From the NCBI GenBank assembly GCA_937922945.1, contig CAKZUP010000104.1, positions 1 through 64,000 on the forward strand: a stretch of 64,000 bases of DNA, read 5' to 3'. Source of the stretch: an uncultured Granulosicoccaceae bacterium (lineage in GTDB: Bacteria > Pseudomonadota > Gammaproteobacteria > Granulosicoccales > Granulosicoccaceae). The position numbers were made by a program, and so were the translations under genes. The notes beneath the pieces are model-generated. The model was not told where the DNA came from. It made no database searches and saw only the letters and a list, made by a program, of their open reading frames with translations. This document shows, piece after piece, positions 17,314 to 26,500 of this stretch; the first letter of the stretch is position 1; each line of letters starts with the position of its first letter.

Positions 17314-18549
17314 ATGGCAGCAATATCAGCAAACTCGTCCAAGGCGTCTAAAAACAACATTCTGTTTGAATGGGAAGGCAAGGATGCCAAAGGCCAGAAA
17401 CAGAAGGGCATGGCATCCAGCCCCAGTGCAGATTTGGTTAAGGCCAAACTGCGCCGTCAGGGTATTATTTCGCCGAAAGTAAAAAAGAAGCGGGCCAGTA
17501 AAGGCGGTGGCAAGAAAATAACCGCAGGCGATATCGCCATTTTCGCTCGGCAGCTGACAACGATGATGGGCGCTGGTGTGCCGATGGTTCAATCGTTTGA
17601 GATTGTTGCCAACGGTATGGAAAACAAAGCCATGCGTGACATGGTTATGGGATTAAAATCCGAGGTTGAGTCAGGCAGTAATCTGACCAACTCACTACGA
17701 AAATACCCTGATCAATTCGACGATCTATTTTGTTCATTGGTGGAAGCCGGTGAACAGTCGGGTACGCTGGAATCGTTACTGGGTGAAATAGCCAACTACA
17801 AAGAAAAATCTGAATCACTCAAGAAGAAAATTAAAAAGGCAATGTTTTATCCAGTTGCCGTACTCATTGTTGCTGGTATCGTAACAGCCATACTACTGGT
17901 TTTCGTTGTACCGCAATTCGAAGCCCTGTTTGCAGGTATGGGTGGTGATCTACCCGCGTTTACTCGTATGATCGTTAACGCATCAGAGTTTATGCAAGCG
18001 TATTGGTGGGTTATTGTGCTAGGCATCGGTGCAACCGTATACACGTTTATTGAATCAAAAAAGCGCTCCAGAAAGTTTTCTGAGTTTCTCGACCGTTTTA
18101 CATTGAAAGCGCCTGTGTTTGGCGACATTGTTGTCAAAGCCGCCACCGCTCGATTTGCCCGCACCCTCTCTACTATGTCTAAAGCAGGTGTGCCACTGGT
18201 TGAAGCCATGGACTCGGTTGCCGGAACCGCAGGTAACAGCGTTTTCGAAAAAGCCATACTGAAAATGAAAGATGAAGCTGCAACCGGCCAACGGTTAACC
18301 ACATCGATTGAAAACTCAGGTCTATTCTCCAATATGGTTGCTCAAATGGTAGCGATCGGTGAGGAAGCCGGATCGATTGACGATATGCTTGCAAAGGTTG
18401 CCGACTACTACGAAGAGGAAGTAGACAACGCGGTTGATGCAATGACAAGCCTTATGGAACCGATGATCATGGCCTTTCTGGGTGTCGTTATCGGTGGCCT
18501 GGTTGTTGGTATGTATCTACCGATATTCAAGATGGGTGATGCATTCTGA
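17314..18549 (+). CDS. pilC: Type IV pilus inner membrane platform protein PilC
   Basis: 411 residues. PilC couples the PilB motor to pilin polymerisation in the inner membrane. Two T2SSF domains (about 75-200 and 280-400) each begin with the motif family member FARQLTTMMGAGVPMVQSFE or RFARTLSTMSKAGVPLVEAM; three membrane helices are visible. It sits two bases after pilB and 33 before pilD, an ordinary pilBCD operon. Confidence 0.96.
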   Translation: MAAISANSSKASKNNILFEWEGKDAKGQKQKGMASSPSADLVKAKLRRQGIISPKVKKKRASKGGGKKITAGDIAIFARQLTTMMGAGVPMVQSFEIVANGMENKAMRDMVMGLKSEVESGSNLTNSLRKYPDQFDDLFCSLVEAGEQSGTLESLLGEIANYKEKSESLKKKIKKAMFYPVAVLIVAGIVTAILLVFVVPQFEALFAGMGGDLPAFTRMIVNASEFMQAYWWVIVLGIGATVYTFIESKKRSRKFSEFLDRFTLKAPVFGDIVVKAATARFARTLSTMSKAGVPLVEAMDSVAGTAGNSVFEKAILKMKDEAATGQRLTTSIENSGLFSNMVAQMVAIGEEAGSIDDMLAKVADYYEEEVDNAVDAMTSLMEPMIMAFLGVVIGGLVVGMYLPIFKMGDAF

Positions 18550-18582
18550 TATGCTTGGCAACTTTTATCGGGAAGACTCCTG

Positions 18583-19530
18583 ATGTCACTGATCGATGCT
18601 ATACAAAACAACGCCGTATTTTTTTACGGCGTTGTTGCATTTCTGGGCTTGTTTGTTGGTAGCTTTCTAAACGTTGTCATTTACCGCTTACCGGTAATGA
18701 TGCACAACGAATGGCGTGAAGCCATGGAAGAAATGGTTGCCGAAGATGCTGCAGCAGCGGCAGCACAGGGTCAATCAACCGTCACCGAACCAGATGCAGA
18801 ACCCGAAGCTGCAGAACCCGTATCTACGGAAGCCGTGGCCGCTGAAAAATTTAACCTCTCAGTACCGCGCTCACGCTGCCCTCAATGCAACAACCTGATT
18901 ACCTGGTGGCAAAACATTCCGGTGCTCAGCTACTTGATGCTGCTGGGCAAATGCCATAAATGCAAAACCCCGATATCTATTCGTTACCCAACCGTTGAGC
19001 TGGTTACCATGCTGCTTTCACTGGTGGTAGCGTGGCATTTTGGTCCGACTCTGCAGTGCGTATTGGGCATCATAACAACGTGGTTCCTTATCTCCATGTC
19101 GATGATCGACTTCGACCATCATTTACTACCCGACTCGCTAACCCTGCCACTGCTGTGGATTGGGCTTCTGGCAAGCCTGTTCCAAGTCTTCACCGACGTA
19201 GAATCAGCGGTTATTGGTGCTGCCGCCGGGTATTTGATTCTCTGGAGTGTCTATCAACTGTTCAAGCTCATCACTGGCAAGGAAGGTATGGGCTTTGGTG
19301 ATTTTAAGTTACTGGCAGCGCTTGGTGCACTGCTCGGTTGGCAACAACTGCCCATGATAATATTGCTATCATCACTGATTGGTGCAGCCGTAGGACTTAC
19401 TCTCATTGCCGTTGCTGGTAGAGATAAAAACATACCGATTCCATTCGGACCTTACCTGGCAGCAGCCGGTTGGGTTGCCATGCTTTGGGGCGCACAGATT
19501 ACCAGCGCCTATTTTGGTTTGCTCAGCTAG
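18583..19530 (+). CDS. pilD: Prepilin peptidase / N-methyltransferase PilD
   Basis: 315 residues. This bifunctional membrane enzyme cuts pilin leaders and methylates the new N-terminal Phe. The zinc-binding Cys pairs are at residues 99/102 and 124/127 (CPQC, CHKC). The aspartyl protease residues are in SMIDFDHHLLPD and GMGFGDFK. Between the first membrane helix and the first Cys pair lies an Ala/Glu/Pro-rich segment (about residues 50-88) roughly 27 residues longer than the Pseudomonas aeruginosa enzyme. Its role is unknown. Confidence 0.95.
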   Translation: MSLIDAIQNNAVFFYGVVAFLGLFVGSFLNVVIYRLPVMMHNEWREAMEEMVAEDAAAAAAQGQSTVTEPDAEPEAAEPVSTEAVAAEKFNLSVPRSRCPQCNNLITWWQNIPVLSYLMLLGKCHKCKTPISIRYPTVELVTMLLSLVVAWHFGPTLQCVLGIITTWFLISMSMIDFDHHLLPDSLTLPLLWIGLLASLFQVFTDVESAVIGAAAGYLILWSVYQLFKLITGKEGMGFGDFKLLAALGALLGWQQLPMIILLSSLIGAAVGLTLIAVAGRDKNIPIPFGPYLAAAGWVAMLWGAQITSAYFGLLS

Positions 19531-19539
19531 GACTCGAAC

Positions 19540-20139
19540 GTGCTGCTGATCGGCCTAACCGGTGGTATCGCCAGTGGCAAAACGCTGGTCTCAGATGCAT
19601 TTGCTGCACTGGGTGCGCCAGTGGTCGATGCCGATGTGCTCGCCCGAAAAGCCGTTGCTCCGCAAAGCTTGGGCTTGATATCACTAGTGGAAAGCTTTGG
19701 CGAAAGTATACTGCACAAAGATCAATCACTAAACCGCGCAGCCTTACGCGACATCATCTTTGCCGACCCGGAAAAACGACAACAAGTCGACAGCCTGCTA
19801 CACCCCATTATTCGCTCCCTGTCCGATGAACAGATAGATGCTGCGAAAAAGCTCGGTCATCCGTATTGCGTCTACGCGATACCGCTTTTGGTTGAGACTG
19901 GCCAGCAAGATCGATTCGATCGAATAGTGGTGGTGGATGTACCAGCGGAGCTGCAAATAGAACGACTGATAAAACGAGATAATAGTTCTATAGAAAAAGC
20001 GCAGGCTATCCTGGCAGCACAAGCCAGTCGCGAAGAACGTCTCGCGATCGCAGATGATGTGATTGATAATACTGGCAGTAAAGAAGAAACGCTCAAACAA
20101 GTGAGCTTATTACACGCAGCCTATTTGCAACAAAATTAA
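19540..20139 (+). CDS. coaE: Dephospho-CoA kinase
   Basis: 199 residues. It phosphorylates the 3' hydroxyl of dephospho-CoA, the last step of coenzyme A synthesis. P-loop GGIASGKT near residue 8, DADVLAR, and LLHPIIR with the lid region are present. GTG start 9 bases after pilD, the usual pilBCD-coaE order. zapD and yacG, which normally follow in Escherichia and Pseudomonas, are missing. Confidence 0.95.
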   Translation: MLLIGLTGGIASGKTLVSDAFAALGAPVVDADVLARKAVAPQSLGLISLVESFGESILHKDQSLNRAALRDIIFADPEKRQQVDSLLHPIIRSLSDEQIDAAKKLGHPYCVYAIPLLVETGQQDRFDRIVVVDVPAELQIERLIKRDNSSIEKAQAILAAQASREERLAIADDVIDNTGSKEETLKQVSLLHAAYLQQN

Positions 20140-20207
20140 ATCGATGACTCTCTATTTTTTATAAAAGAAAATCACCATTTTGCGTCATTTTCAGCTCAAT
20201 GGACGTG

Positions 20208-20624
20208 TTAGCCCGTACTCTTACCCAGCAGCAGCTCAACAACCGGTTTGTTTGCTGCTGGAAATTCAAGTTCAGTCAATTCATTCAGGTTAAACCAGGC
20301 CAACTGCTGCGCTTCTCGGCCAACAGGGTTACCACTAAATTGGCTCACTTGCCAAAAGAATAAGCGAACTTTTTTATCTTTGTAATCGTGTTCTATCTCA
20401 GTAAAGGGCGCGCACTGTAATACGTTGATACCCAACTCTTCGTTAAGTTCTCGCACCAGCGCTTGTTGCTGACTTTCCGAAGGTTCCATTTTTCCACCGG
20501 GAAATTCCCAACAGTTGCCTTGATGCTGCTCAGGCTTTCGCAAAGACAGTAAAATCTGGGTGCCAGATTCATTGAAGATGATACCGGCAACAACATCGAT
20601 AGCCTTGCTCATCACAACAGACAT
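20208..20624 (-). CDS. mutT: Nudix hydrolase, MutT-like (8-oxo-dGTP diphosphatase)
   Basis: 138 residues. The Nudix box is complete from GGKMEPSES to RELNEELGI, giving the GX5EX7REUXEEXGU pattern. The N-terminus VVAGIIFNE and WEFPGGK and the C-terminal WFNLNELTELEFPAAN closely fit MutT, which removes 8-oxo-dGTP from the nucleotide pool. Start uncertain between ATG at 20624 and 20612; neither has a strong ribosome site. It converges on coaE and follows argJ on the same strand with 35 bases between, near secA as in many gammaproteobacteria. Confidence 0.9.
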   Translation of the reverse strand: MSVVMSKAIDVVAGIIFNESGTQILLSLRKPEQHQGNCWEFPGGKMEPSESQQQALVRELNEELGINVLQCAPFTEIEHDYKDKKVRLFFWQVSQFSGNPVGREAQQLAWFNLNELTELEFPAANKPVVELLLGKSTG

Positions 20625-20659
20625 AGTCGAATCATTGTAGTATCCAAAAGAACGAACAA

Positions 20660-21871
20660 TCAGGTGCGGTATTCGGCATTGATGGTAACGTAGTCGTGAG
20701 ACAAGTCGCTGGTATAAACGGTGGCCTCAGCTTGTCCGTTACTCAATTCAACACGAATGCTTATTTCGGGCTCGCTCATTACCGCAGCCCCTTTGTCCTC
20801 GGTATAGCCGGCAGCAATGCCGCCACGCTCAAACGCACAGACATCACCAATAAACACCCGGATAGCATTCGCATCCAGATCTTCAAGCTCGGTTTTACCA
20901 ATGGCCATAAGCAATCGCCCCACGTTCGCGTCGCTGGCAAACATGGCGGTTTTAACCAACGGCGAATTAGCAATGGCATAGGCAACAGTTTTACACTGTT
21001 CGGTTGTTGCACCCTCACCCACCGATACGGTGATGAATTTAGTCGCCCCTTCTGCATCGCGAACAATCGCCTGTGCAAGATCGAGTGCCACCGCGTTGAG
21101 CGCATCGGTAAAGGCAGACCAGTCGGTATGCGTTGGGTCGAGCGCTATTTTTTCACCTGTTGCGACCAACATGCACGCATCATTGGTCGATGTATCGCTA
21201 TCAACAGTAATGGCATTGAAAGAGGTATCGACACTTTGCTCAAGCGCGAGTTGAAGATCGCTGCGTGAAACCGTTGCATCGGTAAACAGATAGCTCAGCA
21301 TGGTCGCCATGTTCGGCTGAATCATGCCAGCACCTTTTGCCATACCCGTTATTGTTATCACTTCACCGTTTATAGTAACTTGGCGAGACGTTAACTTCGG
21401 CAAGGTGTCGGTCGTCATAATGCTTTGTGCAGCTGCTGCCCAGTCCGCCCCCATACCCATGGCAGCTTGTTTAATACCGTTAAGCATGATTTCATCTGGC
21501 AGCAATTGACCGATCACACCCGTAGAAAAGGGTAATACCTGATTAGCCTTCACACCCAGACTCGTTGCAACTGCATCACAATGCTTTAGCGCCATATCGA
21601 TTCCGGGCTGCCCGGTGCCTGCATTGGCGTTACCAGAATTTATCAGCAAAGCGCGGACAGCACCATCACAGGATTGTAAATGCGCCTTCGCAACGGTCAC
21701 AGGGGCCGCACAAAATACATTGCGGGTAAATACGCCTGCGCATGTGCTGCCCTCAGGAAGATGCACTAATAGCAGGTCGTAGGAACCATTGGCTTTTATT
21801 CCGGCAGCAATGGGGGACAAACCGATTTGGTCTATCGCAATACCGGCGGCAAGTTTGAGATTAACTGGCAT
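20660..21871 (-). CDS. argJ: Glutamate N-acetyltransferase / amino-acid acetyltransferase ArgJ
   Basis: 403 residues. ArgJ transfers acetyl from N-acetylornithine to glutamate, recycling acetyl groups in arginine synthesis, and may also use acetyl-CoA. The precursor cuts itself before a conserved Thr in NMATMLSYLF near residue 190, making alpha and beta chains; the oxyanion region KGAGMIQP is intact. It lies between secA and mutT on the same strand. Confidence 0.96.
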   Translation of the reverse strand: MPVNLKLAAGIAIDQIGLSPIAAGIKANGSYDLLLVHLPEGSTCAGVFTRNVFCAAPVTVAKAHLQSCDGAVRALLINSGNANAGTGQPGIDMALKHCDAVATSLGVKANQVLPFSTGVIGQLLPDEIMLNGIKQAAMGMGADWAAAAQSIMTTDTLPKLTSRQVTINGEVITITGMAKGAGMIQPNMATMLSYLFTDATVSRSDLQLALEQSVDTSFNAITVDSDTSTNDACMLVATGEKIALDPTHTDWSAFTDALNAVALDLAQAIVRDAEGATKFITVSVGEGATTEQCKTVAYAIANSPLVKTAMFASDANVGRLLMAIGKTELEDLDANAIRVFIGDVCAFERGGIAAGYTEDKGAAVMSEPEISIRVELSNGQAEATVYTSDLSHDYVTINAEYRT

Positions 21872-21943
21872 AACAGGCTGGCAAACTTCAATGACAAAAA
21901 TTGGGGTTAGCTTATTCGCTAACCCTCATTTTGTAAAACAAAC

Positions 21944-24730
21944 TTAAGCTAATTTACCGTGGCACTGTTTGAACTTCTTGCCTGAACCACAATGGCACGG
22001 GTCGTTACGCCCAAGTTTTTTCTGGTCGCGCACATAGGGCTGGGTTGGCGCTTGAGGTTGCTGCTGACGGCTCATTGCCGCTTCTCTGGCTGCATTCGCT
22101 GCCGCAACAGCAGAAGCACCTTCATTCGACGAATCTTCGGCCGGTGCACTATCGGCTAACGCACTGGTCGCATCTTTATGTTCATAGCTGACTTCAGTTG
22201 GCATAGGCCGTTCAACCTGCGCCTGTTCAACTTGTTCAGGGTCGCGCACTTGCACTTTACTGAGCACGGTGACAACGTCCGTTTTGTACTCGTTAAGCAT
22301 TCGCGTGAACAATTCGAACGCTTCGCGCTTGTATTCCTGCTTTGGATTTTTTTGAGCATAGCCGCGCAAGCCAACGCTTTGCCGTAGATAATCCATTCCC
22401 GCCAAGTGCTCTTTCCAGTGATCATCCAGCGCTTGCAACATCACATAGGTTTCAAAGCGACGTAAACCTTCAGCACCTGCAGCTTCTTCCTTTGCTTTGT
22501 AGGAATTTTCCATTGTTTCCAGAATACGCTGCGTAATCGTTTCTTCCGGAATATCAGGGTCGGCATCTAACCAGGACTGGACATCGATGGTTTCACCAGT
22601 CATGTTCAGCAATTCTGTCTCAAGGCCAGGTAAGTCCCACACCTCATCGAGCGAACCCGGTGGTATGTAGTTTTCCACAACTGCTGGAATAATTTCTTCA
22701 CGCAAATCGGCTATGCGGCTTTCCTGCTCAGTATCATCGTTAGCCATGAGCTCATCGCGCTCTTCGTAGACGACTTTACGTTGATCATTTGCCACATCAT
22801 CATATTCAAGCAAGCTTTTACGCATATCGAAGTTATGGCCTTCAACTTTACGCTGGGCATTTTCAATGGCTTTGGTTACCCATGGATGTTCAATGGCCTC
22901 GCCCTCTTCCATACCAAGCTTCTGCATCAAACCACTAACGCGGTCGGATGCAAAGATACGCATGAGGTTGTCTTCAAGCGACAAGTAAAATCGGCTGGAA
23001 CCAGCATCACCTTGTCGCCCTGATCGGCCGCGTAACTGATTGTCGATACGCCGGGATTCGTGTCGCTCGGTACCAATAATATGTAAACCGCCAGATGCCA
23101 GGACAGCATCGTGCCGTTTTTGCCATTCAGCCTTGCAAGCCTGCACAGTTGCTTCATCGGCATCTGGGTTTTCGGCTAACTCAGCTTCAAGATTACCGCC
23201 CAGCACAATATCGGTTCCACGGCCCGCCATGTTAGTGGCGATGGTCACTTTACCGGGACGACCTGCATTCTCAACAATGTTTGCTTCGCGCTCATGCTGT
23301 TTAGCATTCAATACTTCATGATCAATATTCTTTTCGCGCAAAAGGCTCGCAAGGTATTCGGATGTTTCAACCGATGTTGTTCCAACAAGAACCGGTTGGC
23401 CGCGACCAACACACTCCTCGATATCTTCAATAATGGCTTCGTATTTCTCAGGCTGTGTAAGAAACACAAGATCTGCCTTATCATCACGAACCATCGAGCG
23501 ATGGGTCGGTATAACCACCACTTCCAAACCATAGATGGATTGAAATTCAAACGCTTCGGTATCCGCTGTTCCAGTCATGCCAGCCAGCTTGTCGTACATG
23601 CGGAACAGGTTCTGGAAAGTAATAGACGCAAGCGTCTGATTCTCTCGCTGAATGGTAACGCCTTCTTTAGCTTCTATGGCCTGATGCAATCCGTCGGACC
23701 AACGACGCCCTGGCATGGTTCGGCCAGTGAATTCATCCACAATGACGATTTCATCGTTATTGACGATGTATTCAACGTCCTTTGTGAATATGGCGTGCGC
23801 ACGCATACCCGCATTCAGGTGGTGCATAAGAATGATATGCGCCGGATCGTATAAGCTTTCGCCTTCCTGCAGCAGCCCTGCCTCTACTAATAGGCTTTCA
23901 ACTGTATCGTGGCCTTGCTCGGTGAACTGTACCTGCTTGGATTTCTCATCGACGGTGAAATCGCCTTCACCCTCTTCGTCCATTTGCCGCTTCATACGCG
24001 GCACAAGCTTATTAATGGTGGTGTATAACTCGCTGTCGCCATCGGCTGGGCCAGAGATAATAAGCGGGGTACGGGCTTCGTCTATTAAGATGGAATCGAC
24101 TTCATCGATAATGGCAAAGTTCAGGCCGCGCTGAACTTTCTGATCGAGCGTGTGCGCCATGTTATCGCGCAAATAATCAAAACCGAATTCGTTGTTCGTA
24201 CCGTAAGTGACATCGCAAGCATAGGCTTCACGACGTTGGTCACTGTCCATACCACTGACAATAACGCCAACCGATAAACCAAGAAAGTTGTACAGCTTGG
24301 CCATCCACTCCGAATCTCGTTGCGCCAGATAATCGTTGACCGTTATAACGTGCACACCTTTCTCGGTGAGCGCGTTAAGGTAAACAGCAGCCGTTGCTAC
24401 CAGCGTTTTACCTTCACCGGTTCGCATCTCAGCGATCTTGCCGCTGTCGAGCACCATGCCACCTATAAGCTGTACATCGAAGTGGCGCATGTTGAGCGCC
24501 CGAACGCCGGCTTCGCGAGCAACGGCAAAGGCTTCAACCGTGAGCGACTCAAGTGGCTCACCGTTACGCAAACGCACGCGAAACGCTTCGGTTTTGTCCC
24601 GAAGCTCATCATCGGACAAAGCCTGCATTTGCGGCTCGAGCGCCGTCATGGCTTCCACCTCACGTGAGAGCTTTTTGATCATTCGGTCGTTGCTGCTACC
24701 GACGATTTTTTTGACCAGATTACCTATCAT
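21944..24730 (-). CDS. secA: Preprotein translocase motor SecA
   Basis: 928 residues. SecA drives unfolded proteins through SecYEG using ATP. Visible: Walker [11 protein letters not shown] near residue 103, [13 protein letters not shown], helicase motif [11 protein letters not shown], and at the C-terminus a Glu/Ala/Gln-rich linker followed by the zinc-binding [14 protein letters not shown], which binds SecB and phospholipids. No secM-like gene precedes it; the upstream gene is the divergently placed M23 peptidase on the same strand, 129 bases away. Confidence 0.97.
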   Translation of the reverse strand: MIGNLVKKIVGSSNDRMIKKLSREVEAMTALEPQMQALSDDELRDKTEAFRVRLRNGEPLESLTVEAFAVAREAGVRALNMRHFDVQLIGGMVLDSGKIAEMRTGEGKTLVATAAVYLNALTEKGVHVITVNDYLAQRDSEWMAKLYNFLGLSVGVIVSGMDSDQRREAYACDVTYGTNNEFGFDYLRDNMAHTLDQKVQRGLNFAIIDEVDSILIDEARTPLIISGPADGDSELYTTINKLVPRMKRQMDEEGEGDFTVDEKSKQVQFTEQGHDTVESLLVEAGLLQEGESLYDPAHIILMHHLNAGMRAHAIFTKDVEYIVNNDEIVIVDEFTGRTMPGRRWSDGLHQAIEAKEGVTIQRENQTLASITFQNLFRMYDKLAGMTGTADTEAFEFQSIYGLEVVVIPTHRSMVRDDKADLVFLTQPEKYEAIIEDIEECVGRGQPVLVGTTSVETSEYLASLLREKNIDHEVLNAKQHEREANIVENAGRPGKVTIATNMAGRGTDIVLGGNLEAELAENPDADEATVQACKAEWQKRHDAVLASGGLHIIGTERHESRRIDNQLRGRSGRQGDAGSSRFYLSLEDNLMRIFASDRVSGLMQKLGMEEGEAIEHPWVTKAIENAQRKVEGHNFDMRKSLLEYDDVANDQRKVVYEERDELMANDDTEQESRIADLREEIIPAVVENYIPPGSLDEVWDLPGLETELLNMTGETIDVQSWLDADPDIPEETITQRILETMENSYKAKEEAAGAEGLRRFETYVMLQALDDHWKEHLAGMDYLRQSVGLRGYAQKNPKQEYKREAFELFTRMLNEYKTDVVTVLSKVQVRDPEQVEQAQVERPMPTEVSYEHKDATSALADSAPAEDSSNEGASAVAAANAAREAAMSRQQQPQAPTQPYVRDQKKLGRNDPCHCGSGKKFKQCHGKLA

Positions 24731-24859
24731 TTATTTCTAAAACCTTGAAGCCGCCATGGCGTTCTTGTGCGTCGTCGACAGTCGACGGATCGCCTGTAAT
24801 TGTATTATTGGGCACAGCTAATCGTTATTATGACACCGTAAATCGGGCCAGGGCACCGG

Positions 24860-25957
24860 TTACTGCAGGAAAAACCCCGGATCAATCGGTTGGCCGTCCA
24901 GTCTGACCTCTACATGGACGTGCGGGCCGGTTGAGCGGCCTGTTGAACCAAGCGTTGCAATTGGCTCACCCTTCTTCACTCGTGCTCCACGAGACACTAA
25001 ATTGGTGTGATTATGTGCATACCGGGTTCGGAACCCATCGACGTGCTCAAGTTCCACTAAATTGCCGTAGCCCGAGTTTTTTCCCGAAAAAGCCACGATG
25101 CCATCAGCCAATGCCAAAATGGGCTCACCCACCGGACCACTATAATCGAGCCCAAGATGCTCCACTCGTCCGCCATTGATAGGATCGACACGGTAACCGA
25201 ATCCAGAGGTTCTATGGCCCTCCACGACCGGTTTTCCCGAAATTTTCTGATCGTATGCAATGCGTCGAGTATCGAAAATGCTCATCATGATCTCGCTACT
25301 AGCAGACATATGGGCAAGGCGCCGATTTAAAAGCCCTAACCGCCCAAAACTGGATTGCTCCTGCCAGTCTAAAAGGGGTGATTGCAAATCAAATTCGCCT
25401 TCGTCGAGCTCCGCCAAATCGGCTAAATGAACAAAGACGGTGTGAAGGCGAAGCAATTCGGCCCGAAGTTGACCGATTTGACGCGTCAGCTCGGCATCTG
25501 TGCCAGTTCTTTGGGCATCGCTGAGCGTAACCGGAGTCGATGGCTGATCGTTGGCAGCACCAGCCTGAAGGATAACAATGGGCTGCTCGGTGCTCGTGTC
25601 TTTTCCTACAAGAAAGCCTCCGAGCGCACTCAAACCGACAATGGCGCACAGCATGACGATGGATCCAGGCGCATGCTTATCGGAAAGCGTATGCGTGCTT
25701 CGGGGTTTAAAACGCGAAGCAATGCGACTGAATATCCCCGATGCAGCACCCGGCTGAGCAGCTTTGGTTGAAGCCGATGCAGCGTTTGGCAACTCGCCTG
25801 ACTCGGTCACCGCATTGTTTTTCTTACTTTCTCTGGCCCGATAGGCGACAATACTTTGATTGTCAGTGCGATCCAGATCGATTTTAGCATCCGCCGACGC
25901 GTCATTCGGCATGGTCGCATCGTTACTGATTTCGGAAGAATCGTGTAATTTAGTCAT
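24860..25957 (-). CDS. Membrane-anchored M23 metallopeptidase
   Basis: About 365 residues. A cytoplasmic N-terminal region of ~100 polar residues is followed by one membrane helix (APGSIVMLCAIVGLSALGGF), a short coiled region, and a C-terminal lysostaphin/LytM domain with the zinc ligands HLGLDYSG and HVHVEV. M23 enzymes cut peptide crosslinks of peptidoglycan or activate amidases; both motif sets are intact here, so activity is plausible. M23 genes next to secA are common in gammaproteobacteria. The ATG at 25957 shares two bases with the ATG of the divergent dciA; an ATG at 25912 is the alternative. Confidence 0.88.
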   Translation of the reverse strand: MTKLHDSSEISNDATMPNDASADAKIDLDRTDNQSIVAYRARESKKNNAVTESGELPNAASASTKAAQPGAASGIFSRIASRFKPRSTHTLSDKHAPGSIVMLCAIVGLSALGGFLVGKDTSTEQPIVILQAGAANDQPSTPVTLSDAQRTGTDAELTRQIGQLRAELLRLHTVFVHLADLAELDEGEFDLQSPLLDWQEQSSFGRLGLLNRRLAHMSASSEIMMSIFDTRRIAYDQKISGKPVVEGHRTSGFGYRVDPINGGRVEHLGLDYSGPVGEPILALADGIVAFSGKNSGYGNLVELEHVDGFRTRYAHNHTNLVSRGARVKKGEPIATLGSTGRSTGPHVHVEVRLDGQPIDPGFFLQ

Positions 25958-26378
25958 GAAAAAATTCAGCGAATTAGTCGATCTTGATATCAAACAAGCG
26001 GTGCATGATGATCGTAAAATCAAGCAAGTGGTCGCACAGATTATGCCGCCGGAGAGCCTTGACCATATTCAATTTTGCCGCCTGGAAAACCGTATTCTCA
26101 AGCTCACTCTGGACAACGCAAGCTGGCTTGCTCGCATGCGATTTATCTCACGACAATTAATTGACGAACTTGGCCGCGTTGGCATCACCGTATCTGATGT
26201 TACCTGGCATGTATCCCCGGAAAAAATCAGCGCGGAACCCCGACCCAAGACACTACGAAAGCGCGCCCGCTCTCAAGCCTCAGCCAGCATTATCGCAGCC
26301 ACAGCAAACGATATGGAACCGGATGATTTACAGCGCGCTCTATTGAAGATAGCAGATCAATTGGGGCGGCGCTCTTAA
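25956..26378 (+). CDS. dciA: DciA-like DUF721 protein (helicase loader)
   Basis: About 140 residues. It matches the DUF721 family (MRFISRQLIDEL and QFCRLENRILKLTLDNASWL), whose best studied member DciA interacts with DnaB and loads it in bacteria without DnaC. The C-terminus is a basic, Ala-rich region. The start is taken as ATG at 25956, because upstream in-frame codons belong to the reverse of the M23 gene; the Shine-Dalgarno is weak (GGAAGAA 17 bases upstream). The symbol is by family assignment. Confidence 0.78.
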   Translation: MKKFSELVDLDIKQAVHDDRKIKQVVAQIMPPESLDHIQFCRLENRILKLTLDNASWLARMRFISRQLIDELGRVGITVSDVTWHVSPEKISAEPRPKTLRKRARSQASASIIAATANDMEPDDLQRALLKIADQLGRRS

Positions 26379-26500
26379 GGGGTAAAAGCGGATATCAAGC
26401 GCAGGTGATTAAACACAGGGATGAACAACTATGTGCTCAAGACGTTCGATGAGCCTGACTCCTGTGATGATTAGTTACACCGCAGCTGAGTATTCTGCAC

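Noticed and set aside
20696-21268. 190-codon open frame antisense to argJ
   Set aside because: It lies wholly inside argJ, whose protein is conserved over its full length; the antisense product has no recognisable domain.
23294-23854. 186-codon open frame antisense to secA
   Set aside because: A shadow of the conserved secA frame; no ribosome site and no domain.
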